A stretch of DNA of 61,976 nt from an uncultured Bacteroidales bacterium (lineage in GTDB: Bacteria > Bacteroidota > Bacteroidia > Bacteroidales > Paludibacteraceae), in NCBI GenBank assembly GCA_902799555.1, contig CADCBB010000008.1, positions 1 through 61,976 of the forward strand. The letters run 5' to 3'. The position numbers and the translations under genes were made by a program. The notes below the pieces were generated by a model. That model was not told the DNA's origin. It made no database searches and saw only the letters and a program-made list of their open reading frames with translations. Positions 36,225-46,095 of this stretch are shown here, piece after piece; the first letter of the stretch is position 1, and each line of letters starts with the position of its first letter.

Positions 36225-37439
36225 ATGAAAACCACTGTTTATGTACTCCCCTTAGCGATGTGGATAGTCGTTTTGGGTATAGTTACGGGACTCTCTTCCT
36301 GCTCCGAGGAATATATACGTGATCACGGAAACGGTAAACCGGCTGTGATTGATTATGTACGTCTTTGTGATCCGGCGAAAGCCGATTCTGCTATCTATGA
36401 GGCAGAGATGCTATCTACCATAGCTATTGTGGGAACGAATCTGCAATCGGTTAACTCCATCTTTTTCGGTAAGACCGAAGCAGCGCTCAACTCCTCCCTC
36501 GTCAGCCCTCGGGCAATCATCGTTACGGTGCCTTTCTCACTGGAGATGTCGGATAATATGCGGCTCGTGACGGTGGATAATAAAATCACCGATTATTCCT
36601 TCCGTACCTATATCCCTGCTCCCGTCTTACGCAGCATGGTGTGCGAATATGTGGAGGATGGTGATACGGCGGTGCTCAAAGGAGATTATTTCTATGAGCC
36701 CCTGCAGCTCGTCATGGCGGACGAAAAGGCGGTGGAGATTGTCAGCTGCTCCGCAACCGAGATCGCCTTCATCGTACCCGACGGTGCCGTAGAGGGACCG
36801 CTGACCGTAACGACATCCTATGGTAGCACGTCTTCTGACTTCTATTTCCGAGACAAACGGGGATTGATAACGGATTTTCGTACCCATGAGTGGGGAAACT
36901 CCTATCTCAAAGGAGCCGTTTCGGATGTGGATGGCGTAGATGGTAACTATCTGCTTTTAGCCGCTCCGGCGGTAGGCGCGTGGGTCTGGAATAATGACCT
37001 GTCCGGTTGTTATTGGGCTAAAGACGGGCGAGGTATAGAGCCTATCGCGCAAGGCATGGCGGATACGCTCGCACTGAAATTTGAGGTGAATATCATCCAA
37101 TGGAGTGATGTGCCGATGCTGTTTTGGTTTAAGACATCCGACCAGGAGTTCTCCGTCGATGACAATAACGCCCAATATCACTGGAAACCATGGTTGAACG
37201 AAGACGGTACGGTATCTAATGCCGCTACCGGAGGATGGACTACCGTCTCTCTCCCTCTCGCGGATTTTAATACGAATAAGGAAGAAACCAGCTCTGAGAG
37301 AATACTGGGCGAGATGTCGCAATATACCGATTTCAATATGATGATCTTTGGTGCGCAAACGGATGCAAGCAAGAAATATCCGGTAGAAATAAGGATTGAC
37401 AATCCGCGTATCGTTCCCTATCATGTGCATTCTAAATAA
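36225..37439 (+). CDS. Surface glycan-binding lipoprotein (IPT/TIG plus SGBP-type domain)
   Basis: 404 residues from ATG 36225, which gives a clean lipoprotein signal ending GLSSC (Cys26) followed by acidic SEE, a surface-export type start. The longer frame from 36204 adds seven residues. Two IPT/TIG Ig-like modules (~40-125, ~130-215) precede a C-terminal domain beginning RDKRGLITDFRTHEW, as in the SGBP-B/SusE-position proteins of Bacteroidetes. The gene starts 10 bases after susD ends. It probably captures mannan beside SusC/SusD. Confidence 0.88.
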   Translation: MKTTVYVLPLAMWIVVLGIVTGLSSCSEEYIRDHGNGKPAVIDYVRLCDPAKADSAIYEAEMLSTIAIVGTNLQSVNSIFFGKTEAALNSSLVSPRAIIVTVPFSLEMSDNMRLVTVDNKITDYSFRTYIPAPVLRSMVCEYVEDGDTAVLKGDYFYEPLQLVMADEKAVEIVSCSATEIAFIVPDGAVEGPLTVTTSYGSTSSDFYFRDKRGLITDFRTHEWGNSYLKGAVSDVDGVDGNYLLLAAPAVGAWVWNNDLSGCYWAKDGRGIEPIAQGMADTLALKFEVNIIQWSDVPMLFWFKTSDQEFSVDDNNAQYHWKPWLNEDGTVSNAATGGWTTVSLPLADFNTNKEETSSERILGEMSQYTDFNMMIFGAQTDASKKYPVEIRIDNPRIVPYHVHSK

Positions 37440-37448
37440 CTTATAACG

Positions 37449-38954
37449 ATGAACTACTTTAAAAGACATATTTTTTTCCTTCTGATCACCCTCTTTGCCT
37501 ACTCACTCTCCGCTCAGACATGGCAGGCAGAATCTGCTTCCTATAGCGGCACCTTGAATGATGGAGTGGTATGGTTCTATACCGATGATGCCAACGGCTA
37601 TGTACTTTTTAATATTTCCGCTTCAGCCGTTTCGTCCGTGACGGTGTATGTCGGGGTGCAATCGCCGTATGGGAACAAAGTGATGGCATGGCAGGTCTGC
37701 GGCCAATCGGGAACGACCCAACTGACGCAGCAAAACGGTACATATGAGGTGTGTTTGGGGACTTTTACTTTTTCCGCCGGCGTTAATACGATACGTTTAG
37801 CGCCTGACTGGACATGGTTTGGTATCGATTATATCCGTCTCACGGGGCTGAACGGCGGATCATCCGGAGGTGGCTCTACTACCCAGATGGGGGGCTTTAA
37901 AGTAAGCGGAAACCAACTCCTGGACGGATATGGTCAGCCTTTCCGTATGATGGGTGCTAACTTGGCATACGCTTGGTTTAAAGGCTATGGTTATGACCGC
38001 CAGATGCAGGCGATGAAACGCGCGGGGGCGAATGCAGTACGTGTAGCCCTGTCGGATGGGACGCAGTACACCAAAGACACTTATTCTACCATCCAGGGCA
38101 TGATCGCACAAGCGGAAGCGCTGCAGATGATCCTCGTGCTTGAAATACATGACCATACCGGATCGGATGAGTCCTCTGCTTTGCAAACGGCTGCTGCCTA
38201 TTGGAGGGAGATGGCGAATGCTTTGAAGGGACATGAGCATTCGGTGATTATCAATATCGCCAACGAATGGAAGGGAACGTGGAAACAGTATTCCGCCTAC
38301 GCTTCTGCGTACTCTACCGCCATTCAAACCATCCGGAATGCCGGCTTGACCCATTGTCTGATGGTGGATGCTGCGGGCTGGGGGCAGGAAGTAGCCAGCC
38401 TCACCAACCAGGCGCAGAATATTCTGAATGCTGATCCGCAAAAAAATGTCATCTTCTCTATTCATATGTACGAGGTGGCAGGCGCTCCGGGACGTGTGCG
38501 GACTAATATCGACAATGTCCTGAGTCATGGCGTCGCGCTTTGTATAGGAGAGTTCGCATGGGCGCACAAGGGGGAAGATGTAGATGAAGATGAGATCATT
38601 TCCTACACCCGTCAGAAAGGAGTCGGATGGCTCGCTTGGTCCTGGTGGGGAAACGGCGGAGGATTGAACTATATCGATCTCGTTACCAACCAATATGACG
38701 AGAACTCTGCCACTACGCAAACAACTGGCAATATGAGTTGTAATTGGGGACAGAAAGTAATGAACGCATGGGCTGCTGATGCACAGGTATGCTCCGTGTA
38801 TCTGGATCCTCCGGTTTTGTCGTCAGATGTTCCTCCGGTCGGGGAAAAACCTGCGGATAACAACTATTATGACATGCTGGGCCGACCTGTTGCCAAACCG
38901 CAACCCGGAGCTATCTATATACATGCCGGACAAAAAATAGTAATCGCAAATTAA
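37449..38954 (+). CDS. Secreted GH5 endo-beta-mannanase with N-terminal CBM35-like module
   Basis: 501 residues with signal peptide (~1-22, YSLSAQ). A CBM6/35-like module covers ~23-135 (WQAESASYSG ... IDYIRLTG), a Ser/Gly linker follows, then the GH5 domain ~150-460. The acid/base is in NIANEWKG (Glu273) and the nucleophile in CIGEFAW (Glu368), both present. The sequence style fits subfamily GH5_8, but I cannot prove it. The C-terminal ~35 residues (YDMLGRPV..GAIYIHAGQKIVIA) look like a T9SS type A sorting tail, so it is probably secreted to the surface. It cuts internal beta-1,4-mannosidic bonds. Confidence 0.92.
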   Translation: MNYFKRHIFFLLITLFAYSLSAQTWQAESASYSGTLNDGVVWFYTDDANGYVLFNISASAVSSVTVYVGVQSPYGNKVMAWQVCGQSGTTQLTQQNGTYEVCLGTFTFSAGVNTIRLAPDWTWFGIDYIRLTGLNGGSSGGGSTTQMGGFKVSGNQLLDGYGQPFRMMGANLAYAWFKGYGYDRQMQAMKRAGANAVRVALSDGTQYTKDTYSTIQGMIAQAEALQMILVLEIHDHTGSDESSALQTAAAYWREMANALKGHEHSVIINIANEWKGTWKQYSAYASAYSTAIQTIRNAGLTHCLMVDAAGWGQEVASLTNQAQNILNADPQKNVIFSIHMYEVAGAPGRVRTNIDNVLSHGVALCIGEFAWAHKGEDVDEDEIISYTRQKGVGWLAWSWWGNGGGLNYIDLVTNQYDENSATTQTTGNMSCNWGQKVMNAWAADAQVCSVYLDPPVLSSDVPPVGEKPADNNYYDMLGRPVAKPQPGAIYIHAGQKIVIAN

Positions 38955-38966
38955 TCCTGTAGATCT

Positions 38967-40331
38967 ATGAATACTTTGTATCACAAATCACATCATGTGT
39001 CGCTTTGGCTGCTGACGCTGCTTTTATTGGGATTCGGTTTCTCCGCATGTGAGAAAAAGGAATTGCCTGATTTCCACATGGTACGCCAAACATTGGCGGA
39101 AGGAGAGGTCGTGGACTCCATGATAAGCACGATCATGTTTACTTATTCGCAGCCTATTCTTCTGCTGGATTCGACGCGTATCACGCTGGATGGCGTGTCA
39201 ATTTTGCCATGGGTAAAAGGCGCTCAGCTGCATATTGAGGTTTCCGGTCTGCGCGGAGAATCGCAATATACGCTCTGTATCAATAAGGGGGCAATTGCCG
39301 ATATCAACGGACAGCAATTACCGGATATGAAACTGGTGTTTAATACCTTGGGAGAACGCGAACTAACTCTGCAGTTAGCTACTCAGAAGGCTTTGGGAAC
39401 GGCTGCATTACCCGCCCTTAAGGTATATAAGTTCCTGCGGGAAAATTACGGTATCAAAACCCTTTCTGCTACGATGGCAAATGTGTCCTTTAATACCAAC
39501 GAAGCGCAATGGGTGTATAAACATACCGGACATTGGCCCGCCATGAACTGTGTCGATTTTATCCACATGGGCGAACCCTATGCCAACTATTCGGATATGA
39601 CGCAAATGATAGATTGGTGGGATAATAATGGAATCGTATTGGCATGCTGGCATTGGCGTGTACCCGTAGCACAAGGAAGCGAAGCAAAAGATTTTTATGC
39701 CAAAAACAATACCTTCAATCCCGCTAATGCCGTTATCCCCGGAACGTGGGAGAATCAGTTTATCGAAACCGATATCGAGAACCTTGTTGTCATTCTCAAG
39801 CAATTTCAAAGTGCAGGTATCCCCGTCATCTGGCGTCCTTTCCATGAAGCAGCCGGTGGTTGGTTCTGGTGGGGAACAGGAGGCGGAGAAACCTATGTGA
39901 AATTATGGAGATGGATGTTCAATAAACTCGTAGTGGAGCATCGTATCAATAACCTCATTTGGGTATGGACAACGGAGACTAACGATGATTCATGGTATCC
40001 AGGCGAGGATTACGTGGATATCATCGGTCGTGATATGTATAACCAATCTTCATCAACAGCTATGGCTTCGGAGTTCTCCGCGGCGCAACGGAGATTCCCT
40101 AATAAGATAATCACCCTCTCCGAATGCGGATCTGTGGCTACCATCAATAATCAATGGCAAGCAGGTGCCCGATGGAGTTGGTTCATGCCGTGGTATGACG
40201 CAGGTAGAACGAGATCGGTGGTTAGCAATGAGTTTAATGGTACTAATCATGAGCATGCCAATATTACGTGGTGGAATGCCGCTTTTGGCAACCGATATGT
40301 GCTGACGCGGGATGATCTGCCGGATTGGTAA
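38967..40331 (+). CDS. GH26 beta-mannanase lipoprotein
   Basis: 454 residues. The lipobox GFSAC gives Cys28, then EKKE. An N-terminal Ig-like (SbsA/Big_5-type) module spans ~35-130, then GH26 from ~145. The acid/base is in WRPFHEAAGGWFWWG (Glu294) and the nucleophile in LSECGSV (Glu386). Lipid anchoring suggests action at the outer membrane on incoming mannan or in the periplasm on imported chains; some GH26 enzymes in such loci release mannobiose, which would fit the downstream epimerase route. Confidence 0.93.
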   Translation: MNTLYHKSHHVSLWLLTLLLLGFGFSACEKKELPDFHMVRQTLAEGEVVDSMISTIMFTYSQPILLLDSTRITLDGVSILPWVKGAQLHIEVSGLRGESQYTLCINKGAIADINGQQLPDMKLVFNTLGERELTLQLATQKALGTAALPALKVYKFLRENYGIKTLSATMANVSFNTNEAQWVYKHTGHWPAMNCVDFIHMGEPYANYSDMTQMIDWWDNNGIVLACWHWRVPVAQGSEAKDFYAKNNTFNPANAVIPGTWENQFIETDIENLVVILKQFQSAGIPVIWRPFHEAAGGWFWWGTGGGETYVKLWRWMFNKLVVEHRINNLIWVWTTETNDDSWYPGEDYVDIIGRDMYNQSSSTAMASEFSAAQRRFPNKIITLSECGSVATINNQWQAGARWSWFMPWYDAGRTRSVVSNEFNGTNHEHANITWWNAAFGNRYVLTRDDLPDW

Positions 40332-40346
40332 TAACTTGAATGAGAT

Positions 40347-42617
40347 ATGATAGTAGCATTCTTTTTGGTTCTGGTAATGTGTTTGTCCGCTTGTCATCAC
40401 GCCGATACACCGGCGTATAAGGATTCGACCCTTACTCCCGCTCAGCGAGCCGAGGATTTGTTGAGTCGCATGACCCTCGAGGAGAAGGTCGGACAAATGA
40501 ATCAGTTTGTCGGATTGGAGCATATACGCCTCAATTCCTCGGTCATGACCGAAGATGAACTCTATCGTAATACCGCAAGTGGCTATTACCCGGGCTACTC
40601 CATCAGCAATGTTGAAGAGATGATTCGCGAGGGTAAAGTAGGATCTTTTCTGCATGTACTCACCATGGAGGAAGCCAATCATCTGCAGCAACTATGTCTG
40701 GAGAGTCGGTTGGGCATCCCATGCCTCATAGGTATAGATGCTATTCATGGGAATGCGAAATGCTATGGCAATACGGTGTATCCTACTCATATCGGTTTAG
40801 CATGCTCGTTTGATACCGCATTGGCTTATACCATCGCTCGCCAAACCGCACAGGAGATGCGCGCCATGAATATGTATTGGACCTTTGATCCGAATGTAGA
40901 GGTGGCGCGTGACCCCAGATGGGGGCGAGTAGGAGAGACGTTCGGAGAGGATCCTTATCTTGTATCTTTAATGGGTGTCCAAACAACCCGAGGACTCCAA
41001 GAGGGAGGCGTGCTGGCATGTGTCAAACATTTTATCGCCGGCTCGCAGTCCCAGAACGGAACAAATGGCGCACCGGCGGATCTGAGCGAACGAACGCTGC
41101 GGCAGGTATTCTTCCCGCCTTTTGAAGCTAACGTAAGAGCCTCTGTAGCTACGCTCATGCCCTCACATAACGAACTCAATGGTATCCCTTGTCATAGCAA
41201 TTATGATCTTATTGAGAATACTGCACGTCGTGATTGGGGTTTTAAGGGATTGGTTATCAGCGATTGGATGGACATAGAGCATCTCCATGATCTGCATTTT
41301 ACCGCAGTGGATAATAAAGATGCTTTCCGGCAAGCTATCTTGGCTGGCATAGATGTACATATGCATGGTCCCGAATGGAATGAAGCCGTTTGCCAACTCG
41401 TACGCGAAGGCGCTATCTCGGAGCAACGTATTGATCAGAGTGTGCGTCGCATCCTCGAAACCAAATTCCGGTTAGGCATATTCGAGCATCCTTTCAGTCG
41501 TGCGGAAATACGTGATAGTATTTGTTTCTGCCCCGAGCATCAGCAAACGGCTTTGCAAGCCGCTCAACAATCTATCGTTCTCCTCAAAAACGAAAACCTG
41601 TTACCTATTCACCCGGAGCAATACCATCGGATTATGATTACCGGTATCAATGCCGATGATGAGAATATTATGGGTGATTGGTCTGAGCCTCAGCCGGAGG
41701 AAAATCTATGGACGGTGGTCAGGGGATTGCATACCGTATTACCGCAGGCGGATATACACTTCGTTGATCAGGGTTGGGATCCGCAACACATGAGCCCTAC
41801 TCAGGTAGCTCGCGCAGAAGCGGAAGCTCAGAAAGCCGATCTCAATATTATCGTGGCCGGAGAGTATATGATGCGCAAACGATGGATGGAACGTACCGGA
41901 GGAGAAGATACGGATCGCAGCAATATAGACCTCGTAGGACTCCAAAATCAACTCATTGAGAGAGTCGCTGCTTCCGGCAAACCTACGATCCTCATTCTTA
42001 TTTCCGGACGTCCTTTGGGAGTTACCTATGCGGCGGAGCATTTGCCGGCTATTATTCAGGCCTGGGAACCGGGACAGTTCGGCGGCTTGGCGATAGCCCA
42101 AATCATAGTGGGCAAAGTCAATCCTTCCGCTAAATTAGCGGTTACCATCCCGCGCCATGTGGGACAAGTGGGCATGTATTATAATCATCTGCCCTCGATG
42201 TACTTCCATCCGTATGCCGCAGGTGAATCAAGCGCTCCCCTTTGGCCCTTTGGCTATGGATTGAGTTACAGCACCTTCCGCTATAGTAACTTGAAGGTGA
42301 GTGATACGCTCCCCATCCGTGTGTCGGCGCAAATTACCAATACCTCTCAACGAGATGGCGTGGAGATAGCGCAATTGTACATACGCGACCGGTATAGTGC
42401 CATCACGCGCCCTGTCAAAGAACTCAAAGGATTTAAACGCGTTGCTCTGACAGCCGGAGAGACGAAACAGATTGAGTTCGTCCTTACCCGGCAGGATTTG
42501 CAATATATAGGTCCTGAGATGAAGCCGGTCTTTGAACCCGGAGAGTTTGAGATAATGGTAGGTGCAAGCAGCAGAGATGAAGATTTACTGAAACAAACAA
42601 TCAATATTGACAAATAG
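40347..42617 (+). CDS. GH3 family beta-glycosidase lipoprotein
   Basis: 756 residues. The lipobox CLSAC gives Cys16. An N-terminal TIM-barrel (LLSRMTLEEKVGQMNQF, AIHGNAKCYGNTVYP) contains the nucleophile in GLVISDWMD (Asp306), followed by the second alpha/beta domain and a C-terminal FnIII-like domain (VEIAQLYIRD, LKGFKRVALTAGET). Most relatives are beta-glucosidases. In this locus a role in removing beta-glucosyl residues from glucomannan fragments in the periplasm is the simplest reading; beta-mannosidase activity is possible. Confidence 0.92.
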   Translation: MIVAFFLVLVMCLSACHHADTPAYKDSTLTPAQRAEDLLSRMTLEEKVGQMNQFVGLEHIRLNSSVMTEDELYRNTASGYYPGYSISNVEEMIREGKVGSFLHVLTMEEANHLQQLCLESRLGIPCLIGIDAIHGNAKCYGNTVYPTHIGLACSFDTALAYTIARQTAQEMRAMNMYWTFDPNVEVARDPRWGRVGETFGEDPYLVSLMGVQTTRGLQEGGVLACVKHFIAGSQSQNGTNGAPADLSERTLRQVFFPPFEANVRASVATLMPSHNELNGIPCHSNYDLIENTARRDWGFKGLVISDWMDIEHLHDLHFTAVDNKDAFRQAILAGIDVHMHGPEWNEAVCQLVREGAISEQRIDQSVRRILETKFRLGIFEHPFSRAEIRDSICFCPEHQQTALQAAQQSIVLLKNENLLPIHPEQYHRIMITGINADDENIMGDWSEPQPEENLWTVVRGLHTVLPQADIHFVDQGWDPQHMSPTQVARAEAEAQKADLNIIVAGEYMMRKRWMERTGGEDTDRSNIDLVGLQNQLIERVAASGKPTILILISGRPLGVTYAAEHLPAIIQAWEPGQFGGLAIAQIIVGKVNPSAKLAVTIPRHVGQVGMYYNHLPSMYFHPYAAGESSAPLWPFGYGLSYSTFRYSNLKVSDTLPIRVSAQITNTSQRDGVEIAQLYIRDRYSAITRPVKELKGFKRVALTAGETKQIEFVLTRQDLQYIGPEMKPVFEPGEFEIMVGASSRDEDLLKQTINIDK

Positions 42618-42628
42618 TATTTATCACC

Positions 42629-44311
42629 ATGAAACGCATTTTTACACTTTTGGCAACATGTTGGGTCATGCAAAAAGCCATGGCGGCATTTATTCCGGCA
42701 GGCACCATGCTGTACCTGGATGCCTCCAAGGCATGGACCAATGAAACAAGCATCACGGCCAGGTTCTCATCCGATGGTATGTCCGCGCAGGAGGTGGCGA
42801 TGACACGCACCGCTGGCGAACAGCATATATGGCAAGTGTCGGCACCGACTCCGGGACCGTGGACCGTCGTTACATTCCAATCGATATCAGGTTATCAGAC
42901 AGCGGAACTGATTTGGGGAGGTTACCAGAGTCTGTATGTTGTCACATGCGATGCCTGCGGATCGGGACAAAAAGCGGCCGGCGAATGGCGGTATTTCACA
43001 CCGCTGCCGGAGCAGAACCCCGGTCAGTTAGGAATCGATTATACGGATAGTATAGTGTGTTCCGACCTGGCTGACTCCACGATCACGCTTAGCGTCGGTA
43101 CCACCCAGGATTATTTGTATTCCCAGTGGTTCGCCTTTACCGCATCTGCATGGACGCGTATCGAGGGTACGCCCGAGAGGATGATCGCATCCCTGCCGGC
43201 AGACACCGCGCAGGATATATGGTTCCTCTTCACCGGGTTGCTCGTGAAAAAAGACGGAGTGGGAGTTGTCAATGGCGATTTTGAGCAAGGCAATACGGGT
43301 TTTTATACCGATTATTCCTATCGTACTCCTGTGGACGATCATACGCTCTATGACGAGGGGGCCTATACCATCACCAATGATGTGCGTCAGGTACATACCT
43401 CAGCCCCTTCTCCTGCCTGCTCTCATGATCATACCACCGGTTCGGGCATGATGATGGCGGTGAACGGCGGTTCGGATGTCAATAAGACGGTTTGGCAACA
43501 GACCGTCATGGGACTTAACCCGCAGACCAGTTATGTCTTCTCCGCCTGGGTGATGAACTGGGATCAGGAGAATAGCAATATGGCGAAACTGGAGTTCAGC
43601 ATCAATGGCCAGTTGCAAGGCGGACGGGTTTCTCCCCAAGGCGGATACGGGCATTGGACACAGGTCTATGCCGTATGGAATAGCGGCACTTCGGACCAGG
43701 CAAACATACGGCTTGTCAATTTCCAGGATGCGTCTTACGGCAATGATTTTGCGGTCGATGATATCTCTTTATCCGAACTTGTGACAGAGAACCGCTTGTT
43801 CCATTTCAGCTTCAAATCATGCGATCCCCCCTTGCCAGAATGCACCAATGACCTCGTATATCGCAAATGGAATGACGTCCTCTTCTGCGATAATCATGAT
43901 AGTACCTTGGTTAGTTGGCAGTGGTACTTGGACAGTGTGGCGATAGAGGGCGCTACGAAGCAATTCCTGTATATGCCGGATGGTATGGCTCCCGGAGAGT
44001 ATTATGTCATAGCACGATGCGTCGATGGGCAACTGAAAGTGTCTTGTCCGATCACTTTCGAAGAGGCACCCCGTAGTGCCGTCTCTTCCCCTAAGATCCC
44101 ATCGCATGTCGCTAAAAAAGAACCTATTCGCATTCAAATGAATGGACGTTCTGCTGAACTCAATATATACGATATGATGGGGCGAAGACGCTTGCTGACC
44201 TATACCCGTGGAGAGGATATCGAACTTCCTCATTATCTTGATAACGGGATGTATATCATCCTCTTACAAATGGGTAACGAATCAGTGGCTCAACGAATCA
44301 GAGTTTGGTAA
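42629..44311 (+). CDS. Secreted carbohydrate-binding-like protein with T9SS C-terminal domain
   Basis: 560 residues, with a signal peptide ending near AMAAF (~20). An N-terminal ~100-residue beta module is of unknown type. A ~150-residue jelly-roll (~210-370) reads VVNGDFEQGNTGFYTDY ... DDISLSE, a pattern of CBM4/22-like modules. An Ig-like region (WQWYLDSVAIEGATKQFLYM) precedes a T9SS type A domain (LNIYDMMGRR ... LDNGMYIILLQ ... RIRVW). There are no catalytic residues. It is likely a secreted, surface-held glycan-binding accessory of the locus. Confidence 0.8.
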   Translation: MKRIFTLLATCWVMQKAMAAFIPAGTMLYLDASKAWTNETSITARFSSDGMSAQEVAMTRTAGEQHIWQVSAPTPGPWTVVTFQSISGYQTAELIWGGYQSLYVVTCDACGSGQKAAGEWRYFTPLPEQNPGQLGIDYTDSIVCSDLADSTITLSVGTTQDYLYSQWFAFTASAWTRIEGTPERMIASLPADTAQDIWFLFTGLLVKKDGVGVVNGDFEQGNTGFYTDYSYRTPVDDHTLYDEGAYTITNDVRQVHTSAPSPACSHDHTTGSGMMMAVNGGSDVNKTVWQQTVMGLNPQTSYVFSAWVMNWDQENSNMAKLEFSINGQLQGGRVSPQGGYGHWTQVYAVWNSGTSDQANIRLVNFQDASYGNDFAVDDISLSELVTENRLFHFSFKSCDPPLPECTNDLVYRKWNDVLFCDNHDSTLVSWQWYLDSVAIEGATKQFLYMPDGMAPGEYYVIARCVDGQLKVSCPITFEEAPRSAVSSPKIPSHVAKKEPIRIQMNGRSAELNIYDMMGRRRLLTYTRGEDIELPHYLDNGMYIILLQMGNESVAQRIRVW

Positions 44312-44319
44312 TTATAACG

Positions 44320-46095
44320 ATGAAGAATATGAAACGAATCTTTGCTTATATTATTCTTTCTGTACTGAGTGTGACGGTTGTCTGTGCTGCGCCCTCTAAA
44401 CGCTTGACTAAGCGGTATAATGGTGCACGTATGGAGGTAGTGCTGCAGGACTTGGCTAAAGCCACAGGATATAAACTCAATATCGCGCCTGAAGTGAACG
44501 TGGACGTGCCGGTATATGCGAATTTTAAGGAAGCTTCGCCTAAACAGGTCCTCTCTAAAATCCTGGATTCGAATATCCAGTATACGATTAAGAAACGTGT
44601 CGTTACAATATCTCCCAAAACGGTATCGGATACTACGTATGTCGTGCAGGCATCTACTCCTTCCGATATTGCCAATAACGACACGGCAACTGTTACGACA
44701 TGGCTTGATACGGTTTATACCATTCGTTGCCATTATGAGCAACAGCCTTTGACCTCTGTTCCTGTCCGCGAAGAACCGAATAATGACTTCTCGCTCAAAG
44801 GACACCATCTCCAATCATGGCTCGGTCTGGGCTATGGCTCCATGGGATATAAGTTACGCAATGCCGATAATAGTTTAGCCGGAGCAGAGGTGGGTTTTGC
44901 GGCAGGTAAAGTGCAACTTAATTATGCTTGGTATTTTACCGAAAACTGGGCGCTTGCTGCCGGTGTTGGATGTAGTAATTATACCTCCACCGGTACGCTC
45001 AATACCTCCAAGCAATGGACAGGTATCACCGATACTGACGGTGAGAACTACACCCATATCGCCCAAACTCATGATTGGAGGGAAAGGCAGACGACCCTGA
45101 TGATAGATATTCCTGTTATGATTCAGATGCAATATCCTCTTGTGCCCAAATGGAATATCTATGCCGGATTAGGTGCCAAAATAGGCTTACCAATTGCCAA
45201 TCGATGGAGCCTGAATGGCGGGCAGGTGGAGCATAAGGGATACTACCCGCAATGGAACCTGCTGCTTGAAGGCGTGGACCAACATGATTTCTATACCGAA
45301 GAAGCCGCTTCTTTTGGAACCTCAGCGCATGCCCTTTCATTACGGATGCCCGCGGCGGCCGTAATGGCGGAAATCGGTTTTACGCGTGTTATTAACCCGC
45401 AGATAGAGCTGATAACGGCTCTCTTCTTCGACTATACCGTCCATTCTATCCGTCCCTCCAATAGCGTATCAGATGGGGATATAGGATGGCAACGTACTGA
45501 CCAGACAGACGCACTCGCATATAGAAATCATACCTTCATGCCCCCTTATAACGGCATAATTATGTCGGAGTATGTAACCGCCGTCCGACCATGGGCTATC
45601 GGTATCAAAGTAGGCATAAGTTGGCATCCTAAAGCGAAAACAAAACCCGCTCCTCCGCAATTTGAGAATGTGATGAGATGTGACACCTCATTCCGCTTGG
45701 ACGAGCGGGTGGAATATGTCCGCAAGTATCAACCTGCGGTCGTGCAACAAATCGTCAAACTGATGGAAAAGGCGGTTATATGGTTTGACCTCAATTCAAT
45801 AGAACCTAAATTAGAGCCGGCGGATATACTGATTAAGATAGCCGGCATTTTGAATCAAAATCCGAATCAGAAGATACTCGTATACGGACATGCCAGCAAA
45901 GAAGGAAATGAGCGCTACAACCAACGGCTATCTGACCAACGTGCCTCCGTGATAACAAAAATGCTGATAGATCTGGGTGTTAATCCAAACCAAATTACGC
46001 AAAAAGGATTTGCCGCTACTATTTCCTATCAGGAAGGCGAACACGCTATTTCGCTCGATAGACGCGTGGAAATCATACCCGTATGGCATGAATAG
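44320..46095 (+). CDS. Outer-membrane protein with STN, beta-barrel and OmpA-like domains
   Basis: 591 residues from ATG 44320. A signal peptide is cleaved near VCA (~22). An STN (secretin/TonB short N-terminal) domain is at ~30-100 (VLQDLAKATGYKLNIAPEV). The membrane barrel is ~155-450. An OmpA-like peptidoglycan-binding domain is ~480-591 (YNQRLSDQRASVI, RRVEI), where the usual TDxxG is GHASKEG, a variant common in this phylum. The barrel is homologous to the next gene product. This is an unusual domain mix inside a glycan locus; the STN domain normally contacts FecR- or TonB-type partners. Function is unknown. Confidence 0.82.
   Translation: MKNMKRIFAYIILSVLSVTVVCAAPSKRLTKRYNGARMEVVLQDLAKATGYKLNIAPEVNVDVPVYANFKEASPKQVLSKILDSNIQYTIKKRVVTISPKTVSDTTYVVQASTPSDIANNDTATVTTWLDTVYTIRCHYEQQPLTSVPVREEPNNDFSLKGHHLQSWLGLGYGSMGYKLRNADNSLAGAEVGFAAGKVQLNYAWYFTENWALAAGVGCSNYTSTGTLNTSKQWTGITDTDGENYTHIAQTHDWRERQTTLMIDIPVMIQMQYPLVPKWNIYAGLGAKIGLPIANRWSLNGGQVEHKGYYPQWNLLLEGVDQHDFYTEEAASFGTSAHALSLRMPAAAVMAEIGFTRVINPQIELITALFFDYTVHSIRPSNSVSDGDIGWQRTDQTDALAYRNHTFMPPYNGIIMSEYVTAVRPWAIGIKVGISWHPKAKTKPAPPQFENVMRCDTSFRLDERVEYVRKYQPAVVQQIVKLMEKAVIWFDLNSIEPKLEPADILIKIAGILNQNPNQKILVYGHASKEGNERYNQRLSDQRASVITKMLIDLGVNPNQITQKGFAATISYQEGEHAISLDRRVEIIPVWHE

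Noticed and set aside
42629-44311. Considered as a mannan hydrolase
   Set aside because: No catalytic motif of any glycoside hydrolase family was seen; only binding-like and sorting modules.
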